From: CAVVUC01 sp963751395
Lineage (GTDB): Bacteria; Verrucomicrobiota; Verrucomicrobiia; Chthoniobacterales; Chthoniobacteraceae
DNA length: 64,000 bases
NCBI GenBank assembly: GCA_963751395.1
Contig: CAVVUC010000002.1
Span: 1,798,001 to 1,862,000, forward strand
Direction of reading: 5' to 3'
In this document: positions 41,600 through 52,000 of the stretch, piece after piece
Numbering within the stretch: position 1 is the first letter of the stretch
Layout of the letters: the number at the start of each line of letters is the position of its first letter
Translations under genes and position numbers: made by a program
Notes under the pieces: model-generated
What the model saw: the letters and a program-made list of their open reading frames with translations, nothing else
Told to the model about the DNA's origin: nothing
The model's database searches: none

Positions 41600-43674
41600 T
41601 ACCAATCCTTTAGGACAGGGGTTGTCCGTTTTCGTTCAAGCTGCACCCGCTCGTCTTCGCCCTTCAGCGACTCAATCAGCGCCCGGGCCTGAGCCTCGGT
41701 CATCTGACCCGGCTCGACGGGAACGGCTGCTTCGCCCGTCGGTTGTTCGTTCGACTTTTCGCCGGGAGTGGACTGGGCTTTGATGTCGCCTGAGAGCTTC
41801 TTGTCCGACGGCGTGGGAAGCGGCTCGGGCGTGGAACCGGCTTGCGCCTTGTTGTCCTGCGGCTTGTTGCCCGCCTGCTGTTGTTGGTCTTGCTTCTTCT
41901 GTTCGCCATTCTTTGCCTCGTCCTGCTGTTTCTTTGAATCAGAATCCTGCTTCTGCTGTTCTGACTTGTCCTCCTTGTTCTCGTCTTTGCCCTGTTGGGA
42001 TTTCTGCTGATCTTTTGATCCCGATTGATCCTGCTTCTGCTTGTCGTCTTTGGACTGCTCTTGCTTGGAGTCTTGTTGGTCCTTCTTGTCTTGATCGGAC
42101 TTCGACTGCTGGTCCTGCTTTTGATCCTTCTGATCTTTCTGATCCTGCTTCTGGTCTTTCTGGTCTTGTTTTTGATCTTTCTCGTCCTGCTTGGGTGGCT
42201 CCTTCTCGAGCTCCTCGATCAACTTACGAACAACGTCGCGGTTGTATTCGGCATCCTTGTTTTTCGGGTCAACCTTCAACGCCTCTTCGTAGTGCTGAAT
42301 CGCGTTTCGCCATTCCTTGAGCTTGGGATCTTTCTCCTTCTGCATCGCGCCCCGCTCGAAAAGCGTGTTGGCGAGGTTGTATTGTGATTTCACGCGAAGC
42401 TGCGGATCGCGCGAGCCGGCCATGGCTTTGCTGAAGGCGTCGAGTGCCTTGTCATACTCGCCGAGCTTGTAAGCAGCAGTCCCGGCGTCAAAGTGCAACG
42501 CGCTGGAATCGGGCTGCCGTTCGAGCTGTTTCTTGAAGCTCTCATACGCCCCTTTGTAGTTCTCCTTTCTGTAAAGTTCGACGCCTGTATTCGCCGAAAA
42601 TGCGGCGCACGGGAAAAGCAGAACGGCAAGCGCGACGGCTGCCGAACGCGCGATGGCCGGCTTTGCAGCACCTGCTCGCGGACGCTTGCGATCGGTCAGG
42701 AGCAGTGAACTCCCGATCAGCAAAATCCCGAGACCGAGCGGCCATTGATACCGCTCGATCGGACGGCGCGATTGCCTCGCATCGATTTCGCGCTCCTTCA
42801 TTTGTCCAAATCCTTCGTTGACGATTCTCTGCATGGTGGCGGGACCGTTCCCAAGAGGAAGGTAAAATCCTCCGGCGGTTTCGGCAATCTCGCGCAGACG
42901 GTTTTCATCAAGGCGCGACTTCACGATCTGTCCCCGGGCGTCTTTCACAAAGCTTGTGCCGCCCCCCTCGCCCGGCACCGGAATGATCGAACCTTCCGCC
43001 GAACCGACGCCAACCGTGAAGACGCGGAAGTTCGCCGCCTGCTGGCGCGCCGCCACGACGCCGCTCTCATCGAGTTCCTCGCCGTCGGTGAAGATGATCA
43101 GGCATCGGTTTTCGCTCTCGCCTTTTCCGAACGCATCGGCGGCGATGCGGATGGCTTCGGCGATGTTGGTGCCGCCGCGCGGAATGATGTCGGTGTCGAG
43201 TTCGTTGATCGAACTGAGAACCGCCGTGTAATCGATCGTCAGCGGTGCCTGCAAAAATGCGCTGCCCGCAAACGCAATCAGACCGACTCGATCGCCCGGC
43301 AGAATGCCGATCAAATCCTGCGCCGCCATTTTGGCGCGTGTCAGGCGGTTCGGCGCGACATCCGTCGCGAGCATGCTTTTCGAGGTGTCGATGGCGATGA
43401 TGACGTCACGCCCTTTGCGTTTTGCCTGCTCCCAAGTGTAGCCGAAGCGCGGCTGGGCGAGACTCACGATCACACACACCAGGCCTGCGAGCAGCAGGAA
43501 AAACTGGGCGCGCCTTTTCGCCGTGCTGACGCTGCCGGCAAGCGCATCGTGCAGCCGCGAAGCGACAATCTGCCGGAGCAGTTCCCGCCTGCGCCGTCCG
43601 TTCCGGACGCAGAACGCAACGAGCGCCGGAATCGAAATCAGAGCCCAAAGCCAATATGGAGCGCCGAAGGTCAT
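41599..43674 (-). CDS. BatB-BatC fusion: VWA domain plus TPR and a long K/D/Q-rich tail
   Basis: A 691-residue fusion from ATG 43674 (MTFGAPYWLWALISIPALVAF). The first half is BatB: membrane anchors, then a VWA domain with MIDAS DTSKSM, TNIAEAI and FTDGEEL. The second half is BatC: TPR repeats (VELYRKENYKGAYESFKKQLERQPDSSALHFDAGTAAYKLGEYDKALDAFSKAM, YEEALKVDPKNKDAEYNRDVVRKL). About 150 residues of Lys-, Asp- and Gln-rich low-complexity sequence (QDEKDQKQDQKDQKQDQKDQ and on) follow, and then a MTEAQARALIESLKGEDER end like BatC. BatB and BatC are usually separate genes. A start at 43755 would take in the AATGACG repeat instead. Confidence 0.85.
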   Translation of the reverse strand: MTFGAPYWLWALISIPALVAFCVRNGRRRRELLRQIVASRLHDALAGSVSTAKRRAQFFLLLAGLVCVIVSLAQPRFGYTWEQAKRKGRDVIIAIDTSKSMLATDVAPNRLTRAKMAAQDLIGILPGDRVGLIAFAGSAFLQAPLTIDYTAVLSSINELDTDIIPRGGTNIAEAIRIAADAFGKGESENRCLIIFTDGEELDESGVVAARQQAANFRVFTVGVGSAEGSIIPVPGEGGGTSFVKDARGQIVKSRLDENRLREIAETAGGFYLPLGNGPATMQRIVNEGFGQMKEREIDARQSRRPIERYQWPLGLGILLIGSSLLLTDRKRPRAGAAKPAIARSAAVALAVLLFPCAAFSANTGVELYRKENYKGAYESFKKQLERQPDSSALHFDAGTAAYKLGEYDKALDAFSKAMAGSRDPQLRVKSQYNLANTLFERGAMQKEKDPKLKEWRNAIQHYEEALKVDPKNKDAEYNRDVVRKLIEELEKEPPKQDEKDQKQDQKDQKQDQKDQKDQKQDQQSKSDQDKKDQQDSKQEQSKDDKQKQDQSGSKDQQKSQQGKDENKEDKSEQQKQDSDSKKQQDEAKNGEQKKQDQQQQAGNKPQDNKAQAGSTPEPLPTPSDKKLSGDIKAQSTPGEKSNEQPTGEAAVPVEPGQMTEAQARALIESLKGEDERVQLERKRTTPVLKDW

Positions 43675-43680
43675 GGGGTG

Positions 43681-43814
43681 GGAATGACGAATGACGAATG
43701 ACGAATGACGAGGCAATGACGAAGCAAGAATGACGAAACAGCGTTCCGAATCCATTTCGTCATTCGGTCATTCGGGCTTCTTTCGTCATTCGTCATTCGT
43801 GCTTCGTCATTTTT
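43681..43814. repeat. AATGACG tandem repeat with inverted counterpart
   Basis: GAATGACGAATGACGAATGA runs at 43682, and the inverse CGTCATTCGTCATTCGTGCT at 43784 can pair with it as a large hairpin. It lies exactly between the batB-batC start and the batA stop. It may act as a terminator or processing site, or be parasitic filler. Confidence 0.75.
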
Positions 43815-44830
43815 CATGGCAGCTTCCTCCAAATCGTTTGGGACAACATGATCTGCAATAGCATCAACCCGAATCCCGCCGTGAGGAACCACGGAAACAA
43901 GTCACGATACTGACGATATTTCGTCAGCTCGACGATCGCTTTTTCCATCTTGTCGATCTGCGCGTAAATGTTCTCCAGCGACTTCGTGTCCGCCGCGTAA
44001 TAGAACTGGCCGTTGGCAATCTGGGCGATCTTTTTCAGGCCGGCTTCGTTGAACTCCACTTTCACATTCTGATAAACCGTGCGCCCGAATTGATCGACGA
44101 AAGGAAACGGCGCGATGCCTTTGGTTCCGGCCCCGATCGCGTGGAGCTTGATGCCAAGCGTCTTCGCGGCCTCCGCGGCGGTTTCTGGCGTGACCTTGCC
44201 CGCGTTGTTGTCGCCGTCGGTGAGTAGAATGATCACGCGGCTTTTCGAGTCCTTGCCCTTCAGCCGATTGCATCCCGAAGCAATCGCCGAACCGATCGCC
44301 GTGCCGTCTTCGACAAGGCCGATCTTTGTGCGCTCGAGGTTTTGAAGCAGCCAGTCGTGGTCGAGGGTCAGCGGGCTGACCAGATACGGCCGGCCGGCGA
44401 ACGCGATAATTCCGATGCGATCGTTCGGGCGGCCCTCGATGAATTTCTGCGTGACCTGCTTGATCGTGTCGATGCGGTTCGCACGCTGGAATCCGATCGT
44501 GTAATCCTCGGTCAGCATCGAGCGCGACACGTCGAGCAGGATCATGATGTCGATGCCGCTCGCCTCGACGTGGCTGATTGTCTTGCCGAGCTGCGGCCTC
44601 GCAAGCGCGATGATCAGCAGCGCCAGTCCTGAAAAAACTAGCCCGGTCAAAAAATTGCCGCTCTTCGAAACCGCCACGCGTCCGAGGCTGCGAATGGGAG
44701 CCGTCGAGGAAAAGACGACCGCTGGAACGCCGCCGCGCTGGCCTCTAAGAAATGCGAGCGCCGGGATCGCGAACAGGAGCAACAACAACCATGGATTGCC
44801 GAATGTGAGACCGGACCAATCGAACGTCAC
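43814..44830 (-). CDS. batA: BatA-like VWA membrane protein
   Basis: A 338-residue protein with two N-terminal membrane segments (GNPWLLLLLFAIPALAFL and GNFLTGLVFSGLALLIIALA), a VWA domain whose MIDAS is complete (LLDVSRSM, the Thr of GTAIGSAIA, and LLTDGDNN), and a final membrane helix (FPWFLTAGFGLMLLQIML). BatA and BatB are the paired VWA proteins of aerotolerance operons, thought to work with MoxR as a chaperone-like system. It overlaps the upstream gene by four bases (44827-44830). Confidence 0.9.
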   Translation of the reverse strand: MTFDWSGLTFGNPWLLLLLFAIPALAFLRGQRGGVPAVVFSSTAPIRSLGRVAVSKSGNFLTGLVFSGLALLIIALARPQLGKTISHVEASGIDIMILLDVSRSMLTEDYTIGFQRANRIDTIKQVTQKFIEGRPNDRIGIIAFAGRPYLVSPLTLDHDWLLQNLERTKIGLVEDGTAIGSAIASGCNRLKGKDSKSRVIILLTDGDNNAGKVTPETAAEAAKTLGIKLHAIGAGTKGIAPFPFVDQFGRTVYQNVKVEFNEAGLKKIAQIANGQFYYAADTKSLENIYAQIDKMEKAIVELTKYRQYRDLFPWFLTAGFGLMLLQIMLSQTIWRKLP

Positions 44831-45369
44831 GCGGCACCTCCTTTCACGAAGCGAATCGCCTCATCCAGCAGCCTCGCGCTGTCCTCAGCCGTCGCATGGA
44901 TGCGCGCAAACTTGATCAAGTCGCATTTGTCCAGGAACACCGCGAGCAGCGCTTTCTCCGATTCGGAGAAACGCGGCGAACCTGAAATCGACGCGAGGAA
45001 CTCGGGTGAAGTTTGTTCTTTGGCGTGCAGCCGGTACTGGGCCGCGACATAGCCGCGCAAAATGTCGGAAACCAAAATACTGAACTCGTAGGGATCAAGA
45101 TTTTCGATGCGACTGCGGGCGTTTTCGAGACTCGTCAGTGCAACCTCGCGCGGGGTAGGCGGAGGGGCGGAGGGCTGATTTTTTCGCCAGCGAACCAACA
45201 ACCAGACAGCCGCCAGCACGAGCAACAAAAGAACCCCGCAGGCAGCGGCCACCATCCACGGAGGATACGGAAACACATCAACCGGCGGCGCGATGTCTTT
45301 GATCTCCGGCAGCGGCGAAGGCGCCTGCGCGAGAAATCCAAAATCCAAAAGGCAAAATCCAAAATTCAT
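44827..45369 (-). CDS. Bat-operon membrane protein (DUF4381-like)
   Basis: A 180-residue protein with one membrane helix (PYPPWMVAAACGVLLLLVLAAVWLLVRWRK) after a proline-rich start, then a helical cytoplasmic domain: VALTSLENARSRIENLDPYEFSILVSDILRGYVAAQYRLHAKEQTSPEFLASI. Such proteins lie between DUF58 and BatA in many operons, often as DUF4381. The first codons (MNFGFCLLDFGFLAQA) come from an AAATCC-type repeat (45332-45369) and may act as an ad hoc signal sequence. Overlaps DUF58 by four bases. Confidence 0.75.
   Translation of the reverse strand: MNFGFCLLDFGFLAQAPSPLPEIKDIAPPVDVFPYPPWMVAAACGVLLLLVLAAVWLLVRWRKNQPSAPPPTPREVALTSLENARSRIENLDPYEFSILVSDILRGYVAAQYRLHAKEQTSPEFLASISGSPRFSESEKALLAVFLDKCDLIKFARIHATAEDSARLLDEAIRFVKGGAA
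45332..45369. repeat. AAATCCAAA tandem repeat forming the start of a Bat gene
   Basis: AAATCCAAAATCCAAAAGGC followed by AAAATCCAAAA encodes the first residues of the gene 44827-45369 and overlaps its start codon. It is a short low-complexity tract between overlapping genes. Confidence 0.6.
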
Positions 45370-46253
45370 CCCAACGCCAGCCTCCGTTCGCGCGTTTTGA
45401 AAAACGTCCTGAGCGCCGGCAGATAGTCCTCGTCCGTCTTCAGCGAAATCGTGTCGATGCGTTTCCGGCGCAGATTCTTGAGCAGTTCGTTTTTGCGTTT
45501 GCTGACCAACTGCAGGTAAGCGTTCCGCATCGTCAGGTTTGAGGTGTCGATCTCGATCTGCTCGCCGGTCTCGGCGTCCTCCAGCGTGACGATCCCGATA
45601 TTCGGCAGATCCTCTTCAGCCGGATCGATCACCGGAATCGCAATCAAGTCGTGACGCCTGGTGGTCACCGAAAGCTGGCGGGAAAAATCACCCGCCTGGA
45701 AATCCGAGATCAGAAAAACAACCGACCGCCTCGTGACCACCCGGTTCAGATAACTCAGCGCCGCTGCGGCGTCGGTCCCCCGCCCTCCCGGCTCAAAAAA
45801 CAAAATGTCGCGGATCAAACGCAAGGTGTGGATGCGCCCCTTTTTCGGCGGAATGAAATGCTCGACATGGTCGGAAAACAGAATGAGTCCGACCTTGTCG
45901 TTGTTTCGGATCGCGCTGAATGCCAGCAGCGAAGCCACTTCCGCGGCGAGTTCGCGTTTGCTCAACCGCACGCTGCCGTAACCGCCAGACGCACTTACAT
46001 CGACGATAAGCATGACGGTGAGTTCGCGCTCCTCGGTGAATTTCTTGATGTAAGGGTGCCCCATTCTTGCGGTGACGTTCCAGTCAATCGTCCGCACCTC
46101 ATCCCCCGGCTGATACTCGCGCACTTCCTCGAAGTTCATGCCGCGCCCCTTGAACACACTACGATAGCTGCCGGCGAACGCGGCCTCGACCAGCCCGCGA
46201 GTTTTCAACTCGATGTGGCGGATCTTTTTTAGGATGTCGTGGGGTGATTCCAT
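45366..46253 (-). CDS. DUF58-family protein (Bat/MoxR operon)
   Basis: A 295-residue cytosolic DUF58 protein. The defining block is SVFKGRGMNFEEVREYQPGDEVRTIDWNVTARMGHPYIKKFTEERELTVMLIVDVSASG; a VWA-like domain follows (LILFSDHVEHFIPPKKGRIHTL, GRGTDAAAALSYLNR, FLISDF). It normally acts between MoxR and the Bat proteins and may carry substrates to the VWA pair. In the usual order MoxR-DUF58-DUF4381-BatA it should directly follow MoxR; here 456 bases with a GIY-YIG unit separate the two. Start ATG 46253. Confidence 0.9.
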   Translation of the reverse strand: MESPHDILKKIRHIELKTRGLVEAAFAGSYRSVFKGRGMNFEEVREYQPGDEVRTIDWNVTARMGHPYIKKFTEERELTVMLIVDVSASGGYGSVRLSKRELAAEVASLLAFSAIRNNDKVGLILFSDHVEHFIPPKKGRIHTLRLIRDILFFEPGGRGTDAAAALSYLNRVVTRRSVVFLISDFQAGDFSRQLSVTTRRHDLIAIPVIDPAEEDLPNIGIVTLEDAETGEQIEIDTSNLTMRNAYLQLVSKRKNELLKNLRRKRIDTISLKTDEDYLPALRTFFKTRERRLALG

Positions 46254-46257
46254 CTAC

Positions 46258-46638
46258 TTAGCGGTCATCCCGAGCGGAGCGCAGCGCAGTCGAGGGACCC
46301 CGTGGAGTAACAATTGGTTCACTTTTCTGTTTCGCACCCAAGTCCCCAAACATCTCTTTGCCGAGATCGCGCCAGTCAGGATTCATACGTGCTATGAGCG
46401 TTTCCTTTTTCACCCGGCTCCAACGCTTGAGTTGCTTCTCGCGTTCAATCGCGGTGCGCGGATCGGAAAACAGCTCGAAATAGATCAGCTTTTCCGCATT
46501 GTACTTTCGGGTGAAATAGCTAATCCTGCCGACGCTGTGCTCCCACAACCGACGCTCAAGGTTATTCGTAATGCCGATGTAGAGCACGGTGTGTCTTTGG
46601 TTGGTGAGAATGTAAACGTGGAAGTTTTCCGATTGCAT
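46258..46638 (-). CDS. GIY-YIG nuclease-domain protein inside inverted repeats
   Basis: A 126-residue GIY-YIG domain protein: HVYILTNQRHTVLYIGITNNLERRLWEHSVGRISYFTRKYNAEKLIYFELFSDPRTAIEREKQLKRWSRVKKETLIARMNPDW. The catalytic Tyr of the first GIY (here VYIL) and second YIG, Arg (ERRLWEH) and Glu (REK) are all present, as in the UPF0213/YhbQ-like group. The last residues (PRGPSTALRSARDDR) are encoded by the flanking repeat. Left and right of the gene stand 48-base inverted repeats (46263-46311 and 46651-46698). It separates moxR from DUF58 and looks like an inserted unit. Confidence 0.85.
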   Translation of the reverse strand: MQSENFHVYILTNQRHTVLYIGITNNLERRLWEHSVGRISYFTRKYNAEKLIYFELFSDPRTAIEREKQLKRWSRVKKETLIARMNPDWRDLGKEMFGDLGAKQKSEPIVTPRGPSTALRSARDDR

Positions 46639-46698
46639 CTGGCGTCACTCGTTATTTCACGGGGTTCCTCGACTGCGCTGCGCTTCGCTCGGAATGAC
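46263..46698. mobile_element. GIY-YIG gene bounded by 48-base inverted repeats (candidate mobile unit)
   Basis: The right arm 46651-46698 (starts GTTATTTCACGGGGTTCCTC) matches the complement of the left arm 46263-46311 at about 42 of 48 positions, with the shared core TCGACTGCGCTGCGCT. The arms bound the GIY-YIG gene almost exactly. No transposase is inside, and no clear target duplication is visible. Confidence 0.55.
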
Positions 46699-46709
46699 AA
46701 CGGGGAAAA

Positions 46710-47699
<990 letters not shown>

Positions 47700-47856
47700 A
47701 CTTTTTCGTGAAGCGCGGATTCTGACAGCGCCCGGGGCGGTTTTGTTCGATGCAAAATGCTCCGGCCGTCCGGTGACAATCAGCGATGCGGGCTGCTTGT
47801 ATGCCTCAGCTTGGAAGTTGTCGAGATGCGCCGGAGCCTGCATGTTGGGCGACAGA

Positions 47857-48360
47857 ATGCCTTCCGATCACGCCAAGCCCCATCCATTTCCTTTTCCTGT
47901 GAACAAAGCCGGCGTCCTTCAGGCCATCATCGACGCGCTTCGCGAGGAGTTCGAGATGGCGAGCAGTTCGTCGAAAAAATCCCGTGCTGCCGGAAACGAC
48001 GCCGAAAGCAAAGCCGAAGGCAAATACGACACCCGCTCGACCGAGGAGAACTACCTTGCCGACGGCCTGGCGAAACAAGCCCGGGCCGCCGCCGATGCTG
48101 CTGCCACATACAAGAACCTCCCCCTGCGTCCCTTTGACGCCGGCACACCCATCGACCTCGGCGCACTTGTTCAGCTCGAATTTGCGGATGAGACGTCATG
48201 GTTCTTCATCGGCCCGACCGCCGGCGGCGTCGAAGTCACCTGCGATGGCATTCCGATCACCGTCCTCACCCCGGAATCCCCGCTGGGAAGTCAGCTCATC
48301 GGTCTCAAAGCCGGGGGCACCACAGCGTCGCCGAAAACGAAAGTGCGCGCTGTGGGTTAG
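47857..48360 (+). CDS. GreA/GreB-like C-terminal domain protein
   Basis: A 167-residue protein from ATG 47857 (MPSDHAKPHPFPFPVNKAGVLQAIIDALREEFEMASSSSKKSRAA). Residues 40-90 carry the GreA-like helical arm (SKAEGKYDTRSTEENYLADGLAKQARAAADAAATY). The end has the FKBP-like fold of GreA/GreB (DLGALVQLEFADETSWFFIGPTAGGVEVTCDGIPITVLTPESPLGSQLIGLKAGG). The short coiled coil and lack of the tip acidic pair mean it is more like a Gre-fold homologue that binds RNA polymerase than a true transcript-cleavage factor. It is transcribed divergently from moxR. Confidence 0.75.
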   Translation: MPSDHAKPHPFPFPVNKAGVLQAIIDALREEFEMASSSSKKSRAAGNDAESKAEGKYDTRSTEENYLADGLAKQARAAADAAATYKNLPLRPFDAGTPIDLGALVQLEFADETSWFFIGPTAGGVEVTCDGIPITVLTPESPLGSQLIGLKAGGTTASPKTKVRAVG

Positions 48361-48460
48361 AGAGTTCGCCCCAAAATTAACTTCGATTCGCGCGGAGGTT
48401 TGGCGAAAAACCACTTCGAAAAACGCGCTGCCTTCCAAAAGAAGGAGCTTCGGCAACCGG

Positions 48461-49096
48461 TTAGCCCGGACGGAAGAATTTCACCGCGCCGCTTACCGGA
48501 TCAATTTCGATGGTGATGAAATTTGGCGGTGGCGCGCTCATGGCGTCTCCATCTTTGAGATTGTGCAGTGTCAGAAACCAAGGGCCGCCGGTAACCGGAA
48601 GGTCGGTGGAACCGTCGGGGCGAAACCGCACGGAATAGTAAACGTAGTTCGTGCCGGCCTTGGGAAGCGGGTCGCTGTAATCGCGCTGAGTGCGCTTGCC
48701 CGGATCGAGGATCGAACTGAGCTTCGACCCGGAATCCACCACGCTGCCTCCGGGAAGAGCCTGCACCTTTTGCAAAGGCACGGCTTGTTTGGCGCTGACG
48801 ACATCGAATGACTGCATGGCTTGGAACCGCCATGATGACTTGTCGCTTGCACTCTGCCCGGGGATTCCGGGATCAGCGAGCTTGTAAAAGCGGACTTCGA
48901 CCTGGCGGTTGCGGCTGATGGCGGTTTGCCGGGCCAGTGAGAGCTGGCTCCCGACGAGCTGCGAAGCCTGCGTAAGCTGCGTGCCGCGTCCGATCGAGGT
49001 GGCGGCGGGGGCGACGAAGGCGATGATCATGACAATGATGGCCATGACCGTGAGCAATTCGAGCAGCGTGAAGGCGCGAGTGTGAAGCGTTTTCAT
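48461..49096 (-). CDS. Verru_Chthon cassette protein D (pseudopilin-like)
   Basis: A 211-residue protein with a type IV pilin-like N-terminus: MKTLHTRAFTLLELLTVMAIIVMIIAFVAPAATSIGRGTQLTQASQLVGSQLSLARQTAISRNRQVEVRFYKL. The FTLLEL prepilin cleavage motif and one hydrophobic helix are followed by the conserved SQLSLARQTAISRNR helix typical of the D family (TIGR02596 as recalled). The C-terminal part is small and beta-rich (VYYSVRFRPDGSTDLPVTGGPWFLTLHNLKDGD). Forms the 3' end of a four-gene operon and overlaps protein A by four bases. Confidence 0.85.
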   Translation of the reverse strand: MKTLHTRAFTLLELLTVMAIIVMIIAFVAPAATSIGRGTQLTQASQLVGSQLSLARQTAISRNRQVEVRFYKLADPGIPGQSASDKSSWRFQAMQSFDVVSAKQAVPLQKVQALPGGSVVDSGSKLSSILDPGKRTQRDYSDPLPKAGTNYVYYSVRFRPDGSTDLPVTGGPWFLTLHNLKDGDAMSAPPPNFITIEIDPVSGAVKFFRPG

Positions 49097-52000
49097 GGGG
49101 CGAACCGTTTGGTGCTGACGACGCGGAACTTGTAGTATTGGTCGATGTTGAGCTTGGGATCGGAGGGATTGCTCGCGAACAAGCTCGCGAAATCGGGAAG
49201 AGTCGGATCGTTCACGTCAATGTAGCGTTCAACGATCGCGCTGCCGCGATATTCGCTCAAAATGATGTCCCTGGCCCCTTTCGCGGATCCATTGGGATCG
49301 ACAAAGACCGCAGGGTCACCGCTTGGATTTTTCTTCAACGTCTGCACGCAGATGTGGACGGTGTAGGTGTTCGACTTGGTCGTAAGGCGCGAATAGAGAT
49401 CGGCGTAAGGTTTCTCGCGCATGTTGTCTCCGGTTAGTTTGTTGTTGTTCCAAAAGGCGGCCATGCCCGGAGAAGAAGCTACCTCCGGCGGGACGAGGTT
49501 CATTTCGCAAATCTGGCTGGCCGATTTGAAGACTTCGTTGTTCTTAAACTTGGTGTCGAAGTCTGCGAGCGTCTTTGCCATGTCAATCGATCGCCGCCGG
49601 GTGCCCGAGATGGTGAAAGGTCTGTCTGAATAGTCGCGCGGCTTGTAGTTGGAGGAGTCATTCACGGATAAGGCCAGGAACTTGGTGGATTTCATTACCG
49701 CCTGCATGCCCGTGGAGCGGTTGATGTAACTGAACGGCATGATCTGGTAGTTCATGTTGATCTTGCCATTGGTCGCGAACGGCTGACTGATCGCATAAGG
49801 CTCCACCACCGGCATCCAGAACAAATCCGCGAGCAGGTGATCCTTGGGTGACTGAATGCCCGGGTGCTTGGTATCCTCGGGGCGCGGATGAAACAGGAGG
49901 GTCTGCCAGGGAAGCCCGCGTTGCACGCCCGTGGGAATGGACCCAAGGATCATCGGCGAAGGAACCTGCCGGTTGGGCGAGAAATACGTGCTTGACGCGG
50001 CTTGTGCTCCCTTCTCGTAGCCGAACATATAGGGCAGGTAGGCCTCTCCCGTACGGGTGTCACCCTCATCAGACTTGTTGCAATAGGCACCGTCCGGTTG
50101 ATCGCCAAAGCCGGTATCCCAATCGCCGGGACCGCCGTCCTTGCGCTGAACGCCCGTGCTGGCGGGGACTCGGCCCGGCACATTGGGCTGACGGTACTGC
50201 GGGACGCTGTTCGATGGATTCACGTACATCTTCCCTTTCCATGGAAGGGTGTCAGTGCTGAGAAAGCCTGCCGGCATTGGGGCCAGCGGGCCATACGTTC
50301 CCCCCATATACCTTTCGCCAACGGACATAAGCAAACTGTGGGCATATTGAACGCCGGAAGTTCCGTAGTCCTTGTGCGCACGGAATCTGGTCGCTGGAAC
50401 GTCAATCAGCGATTCGACCAGGCGGTTGTCGCCGGCAGTGGGATCGTCAGCACTGTCCGTTGCGTTTCCATTGGCACCGGCAACCTCCAGCGCGATGACG
50501 GTATCCCTGGCCTCCACCATCGATCTCACGCCACCTTCCGACCCGGACAGATTGCGGCTGGTGAAAGCCGTGGTGAACCCCGGGTTCTTGAATGTGCCGG
50601 GTGGAAACTTGAGATGAATGGTCTGAATCACGGCTGTAGATTCTTCCGGTGAAATTTGCACTGTAACGTCAACGGCTGTGGAAATCGAAAAAGTCGCTCC
50701 AGAAGGCACGGGGATTTCCGAGGAGAGGAACGGATAGCTCGTGATAGCCTTACCGAGAATTCCTTCCAGGGCATGCTCCGTCCCACAAACATCGCGGCCA
50801 TGCCAGATCTTCAAGTCGGGCGTATTCAGGTGATTGGTGCCACTCGCCGGAAAACCCAGGGGAGTGGAGCCCACCTTGAGGTTCTCCAAACCAGTAACCA
50901 CGTATTTCGTGTAAGACCGTTTAGCTCCATTTCCGTGCATGGGACTCGCAAACTGAACGAAGAAGACCGCCCTCATCTTCGTCGCCGTACCCGACGTGCC
51001 GGCAGTCCCGAAGAAAAGGAGGTTTGCCGAGGAGATACTGAGGAAACGACCGAATCCTTGCGTCTGGTTAATTATGATCGGAAGGGCTTCGCCCGCGCCG
51101 GAAGCGGCATAAGTCGGCGTATAACCCGTCGCGCCCGCACTATGATCCTGAAGGTTCGTGCAGCGGATGTAATCGAAGATATAGGTCAGGATTTGATCGC
51201 GATCGGCACCATATTTGGTGACGAAGTTGCCGCCGAACCCCGGCACGTCGGTCTTGGTCAAGGCTTGAAGGTATTTATACACATCCACGTTTCTCCCCAA
51301 GTAATCGGCGGTTTGGCTTCGCGGATTGGAGCGTGTAAAAAAGTATCCCTTTCCCCCAATGGTCGAGCAGAATGCCAGGAGTTTGTCATAGGTCGTGCGC
51401 CTGGCATCTGTATCCCAGACGGGCCAGACGGCAACTCGCGGCGTATTGTTGAGTGTCGTTTCCGGCGCGACGCTATTGGCAGTAATGAAGAACCGCGTTT
51501 TTTCCAGGACATCCTTGGTGATCGTTTTCGTATCCTTTGTCGTGGAGGTGTTAGGGATGCGCGACGAGGTTCCGGAAGACGTGAGGTTCGGCGTGAACAT
51601 GAGTTCATCGACGGAGGCGTAGAGCCGGTCGGTGTCCGTTGTCATGACGGGGTTCGTGCCGGGTACCTGTGTGGACCCGCCTTTCGAGCCGCCGCCGCCA
51701 CCGCCGCTGGCCAGCCCGATACGGGGAGCGATATTGTAATAGGGGTCGAGTTTGGCGGATTCGGCGTATGTGGGATTGGCCGGGTAAGGCGTGGTAACCG
51801 GCAGCAGGGGCGGGTTCCATTTTGAACTTCCGAAAACCGGGCTAAGGCACGTCGTGGCAGGGTGTCCCGGATAACGCTGATACTCATGCTGCACAGGCTG
51901 ACAAACTGCGAACCCTGGCGTGCTGGCGCTGGTCGTTCCGAAATCCTCCGCCGAATAGACGCGCGGCACGTCCCAGTAAGTCCCTTCCGAAGCGGTGTTG

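Noticed and set aside
42020..42200. Periodic sequence considered as a CRISPR array or tandem repeat locus
   Set aside because: The period comes from codons for Lys-Asp-Gln runs inside the BatB-BatC fusion; there are no unique spacers.
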